Part shown: positions 62,533 through 64,000 of the stretch, piece after piece | How the letters are laid out: every line of letters starts with the position of its first letter | Position numbering within the stretch: position 1 is the stretch's first letter | Assembly: GCF_002933275.1 (NCBI RefSeq) | Contig: NZ_PSSX01000007.1 | Span: 102,664 to 166,663, forward strand | Length of the DNA stretch: 64,000 nucleotides | Source: Marinobacter maroccanus | GTDB taxonomy: Bacteria > Pseudomonadota > Gammaproteobacteria > Pseudomonadales > Oleiphilaceae | Direction: 5' to 3' | The notes under the pieces: model-generated | Told to the model about the DNA's origin: nothing | Databases searched by the model: none | What the model saw: only the letters and a program-made list of their open reading frames with translations | Position numbers and translations under genes: made by a program

Positions 62533-63819
62533 ATGAATATTCTCGTCATTGGCTCTGGCGGCCGCGAACATGCGCTGGCGTGGAAAGCCGCACAATCCCC
62601 CAAAGCAGACCGTGTATTTGTGGCGCCCGGCAACGCCGGCACGGCACGGGAAACGGGTCTGGAAAATGTCGATATCGACGTGATGGATCTGGACGGCCTG
62701 GCCAACTTCGCCGCCACCAACAATGTCGGGCTTACCATCGTCGGCCCCGAGGCGCCCCTGGTGGCAGGCATCGTGGATAAATTCGAGCAGCGTGGCCTGC
62801 GGGTCTTCGGCCCGAGTGCCGGCGCGGCCCAACTGGAGGGTTCCAAGGCCTTCACCAAGGATTTTCTGGCCCGCCAGAAGATCCCGACAGCCGGCTACGG
62901 CAACTTCACCGACGTGGACGAGGCCCTGGCCTATGTTCGCCAGCAGGGCGCTCCGATTGTGGTCAAGGCCGACGGCCTGGCCGCCGGCAAAGGCGTGATC
63001 GTTGCCATGACACTGGAAGAAGCCGAAGACGCCATCCGCGACATGCTGGCTGGTAACGCGTTCGGTGATGCCGGCAGCCGCGTGGTCATTGAAGAATTCC
63101 TCGAAGGCGAGGAAGCCAGCTTCATTGTGATGGTGGATGGCGAGCACGTGCTGGCCATGGCCACGTCCCAGGATCATAAACGGGTCGGTGATGGCGACAC
63201 CGGTCCCAATACCGGCGGCATGGGCGCCTACTCGCCGGCGCCGGTGGTCACTGCCGACGTGCATCAGCGCATCATGGACGAAGTGATATACCCGACCGTG
63301 CGCGGCATGGCGGCCGAGGGCCACCCCTACAAGGGCTTCCTCTACGCCGGCCTGATGATCGACAACAGCGGCGCCCCAAAGGTGATTGAGTTCAACTGCC
63401 GCTTCGGGGATCCGGAAACCCAGCCGATCATGCTGCGAATGAAGTCCGATCTCGTTGAACTGTGTGGTGCGGCCATCGACGGCAGGCTGGACCAGTGCCC
63501 CTCCGAGTGGGATGACCGCGCTTCCGTAGGCATCGTGCTGGCGGCCGGTGGTTACCCCGGCAGCTACAACAAGGGCGACGCCATTACCGGACTGCCGGAA
63601 ACCGAGACCGAGGGCGAAAAAGTGTTTCACGCCGGTACTCGTCTCAATGGCGACCAGGTGGTCACCAACGGCGGCCGTGTTCTTTGCGCCACGGCGCTTG
63701 GCAATACCGTCACCGAGGCCCAGAAACGGGCCTACGAACTGGCCTCGCGGATCCAGTGGGATGGCGCGTTCTACCGCAAGGACATCGCTTTCCGGGCCAT
63801 TGCCCGCGAGCAATCCTGA
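62533..63819 (+). CDS. purD: Phosphoribosylamine-glycine ligase PurD
   Basis: The 428-residue ATP-grasp enzyme makes glycinamide ribonucleotide. Motifs are NILVIGSGGREHALAWK, PIVVKADGLAAGKGVIVA, GPNTGGMGAYSPAP and EFNCRFGDPETQPIM. Its place after purH matches many gammaproteobacteria. A hairpin follows. Confidence 0.97.
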   Translation: MNILVIGSGGREHALAWKAAQSPKADRVFVAPGNAGTARETGLENVDIDVMDLDGLANFAATNNVGLTIVGPEAPLVAGIVDKFEQRGLRVFGPSAGAAQLEGSKAFTKDFLARQKIPTAGYGNFTDVDEALAYVRQQGAPIVVKADGLAAGKGVIVAMTLEEAEDAIRDMLAGNAFGDAGSRVVIEEFLEGEEASFIVMVDGEHVLAMATSQDHKRVGDGDTGPNTGGMGAYSPAPVVTADVHQRIMDEVIYPTVRGMAAEGHPYKGFLYAGLMIDNSGAPKVIEFNCRFGDPETQPIMLRMKSDLVELCGAAIDGRLDQCPSEWDDRASVGIVLAAGGYPGSYNKGDAITGLPETETEGEKVFHAGTRLNGDQVVTNGGRVLCATALGNTVTEAQKRAYELASRIQWDGAFYRKDIAFRAIAREQS

Positions 63820-63859
63820 AGCAGAAGCCAACTTGGCCAGAACCAGTCCGCGAAAACGC

Positions 63860-63880
63860 AGCCCGGTCATTGACCGGGCT
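63860..63880 (+). terminator. Hairpin downstream of purD
   Basis: AGCCCGGTCA and TGACCGGGCT form a 10-bp stem with one unpaired T. No T-run follows. A second inverted repeat, ACAAACCCTCGCC with GGCGGGGGTTTGT, lies at about 63890-63923. Confidence 0.6.
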
Positions 63881-63957
63881 CAGATTGCTGACAAACCCTC
63901 GCCATTACGGCGGGGGTTTGTTGTAATTGGGGCATCGACTTTTCAGAGGCTGCCCCA

Positions 63958-64000
63958 TGCTCAAAGAGCCGTCCCCGCAACAACACGAACTCGAGATGGT
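63958..64000 (+). mobile_element. Probable start of an IS1182-family transposase, truncated by the window end
   Basis: The ATG at 63958 opens MLKEPSPQQHELEMV, which matches from memory the N-terminus of IS1182-family transposases. A GGGGCA/TGCCCC hairpin directly precedes the ATG. Only 14 codons are visible, so the family call is tentative. The insertion lies where purD is usually followed by a sensor-kinase gene. Confidence 0.5.

Noticed and set aside
62494..63870. Long open frame antisense to purD
   Set aside because: PurD on the plus strand is unmistakable; the antisense frame is a composition artefact.
1..64000. tRNA or rRNA genes, prophage genes, toxin-antitoxin or restriction systems
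   Set aside because: None was recognised on reading both strands; absence of short tRNAs cannot be guaranteed without a covariance-model scan.

Overview
The window is about 64 kb of a chromosome from a marine gammaproteobacterium, most probably Marinobacter. The grounds are gene content and order: ubiE-ubiJ-ubiB-hisI-hisE-tatABC, ygfB-pepP-ubiH-ubiI next to zapA-6S RNA-ygfA, dusB-fis-purH-purD, a WS/DGAT wax-ester acyltransferase, and a PQQ alcohol dehydrogenase island. The assignment is inferred from recognised families; no database search was run. No tRNA, rRNA, CRISPR or prophage was seen. A mobile element probably begins at the extreme right edge.

Layout. 1-4.7 kb: tail of a large secreted or surface protein, an Ada-like alkylation-repair regulator, a class II aldolase and a type III glutamine synthetase. 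4.9-7.9 kb: a MetX-like hydrolase, then a guanidine-I (ykkC) riboswitch in front of an ABC permease/ATPase pair that lacks an adjacent binding protein. 8-24 kb: a periplasmic alcohol-oxidation island. It holds a PQQ dehydrogenase with the extra active-site Asp typical of lanthanide-dependent enzymes, an MxaJ-like protein, cytochrome PedF, a four-gene ABC system resembling the PedA1A2BC lanthanide transporter of Pseudomonas putida, a second NitT/TauT-type importer, a LuxR-type response regulator, a hybrid histidine kinase, a FIST sensor and a porin. Three promoters of this island share a CTTGGTAGTA-like motif 130-150 bp before the start codon.

24-28 kb: storage-lipid and related genes (WS/DGAT, alpha/beta hydrolase, a hypothetical protein, a PHA-system protein). 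28-34 kb: ubiquinone, histidine, Tat and rRNA-modification housekeeping genes. 34-39.7 kb: DUF808, two ubiquinone hydroxylases, PepP and a YgfB-like protein. 39.7-43 kb: a zinc module (Zur box, ZrgA-like protein, DUF3299 protein, ABC ATPase and permease) lying between ygfB and zapA, which are close neighbours in related genomes. 43-44.6 kb: zapA, 6S RNA, ygfA and an unlisted 53-codon membrane ORF.

44.7-54.4 kb: ilvA, rpiA, acyl-CoA dehydrogenase, pyrophosphatase, and a c-di-GMP pair in which a LapD-like degenerate receptor is divergent from a REC-REC-GGDEF cyclase. 54.7-63.8 kb: aroQ, accB, accC, prmA, a DUF3426 protein, dusB, fis, purH and purD. From 63.96 kb: probable start of an IS1182-type transposase.

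Two dispersed palindromic repeat families occur in several intergenic gaps. One is a short TAGGTCGGATTA-type element. The other is a long hairpin whose outer arms differ between copies but remain perfectly complementary.
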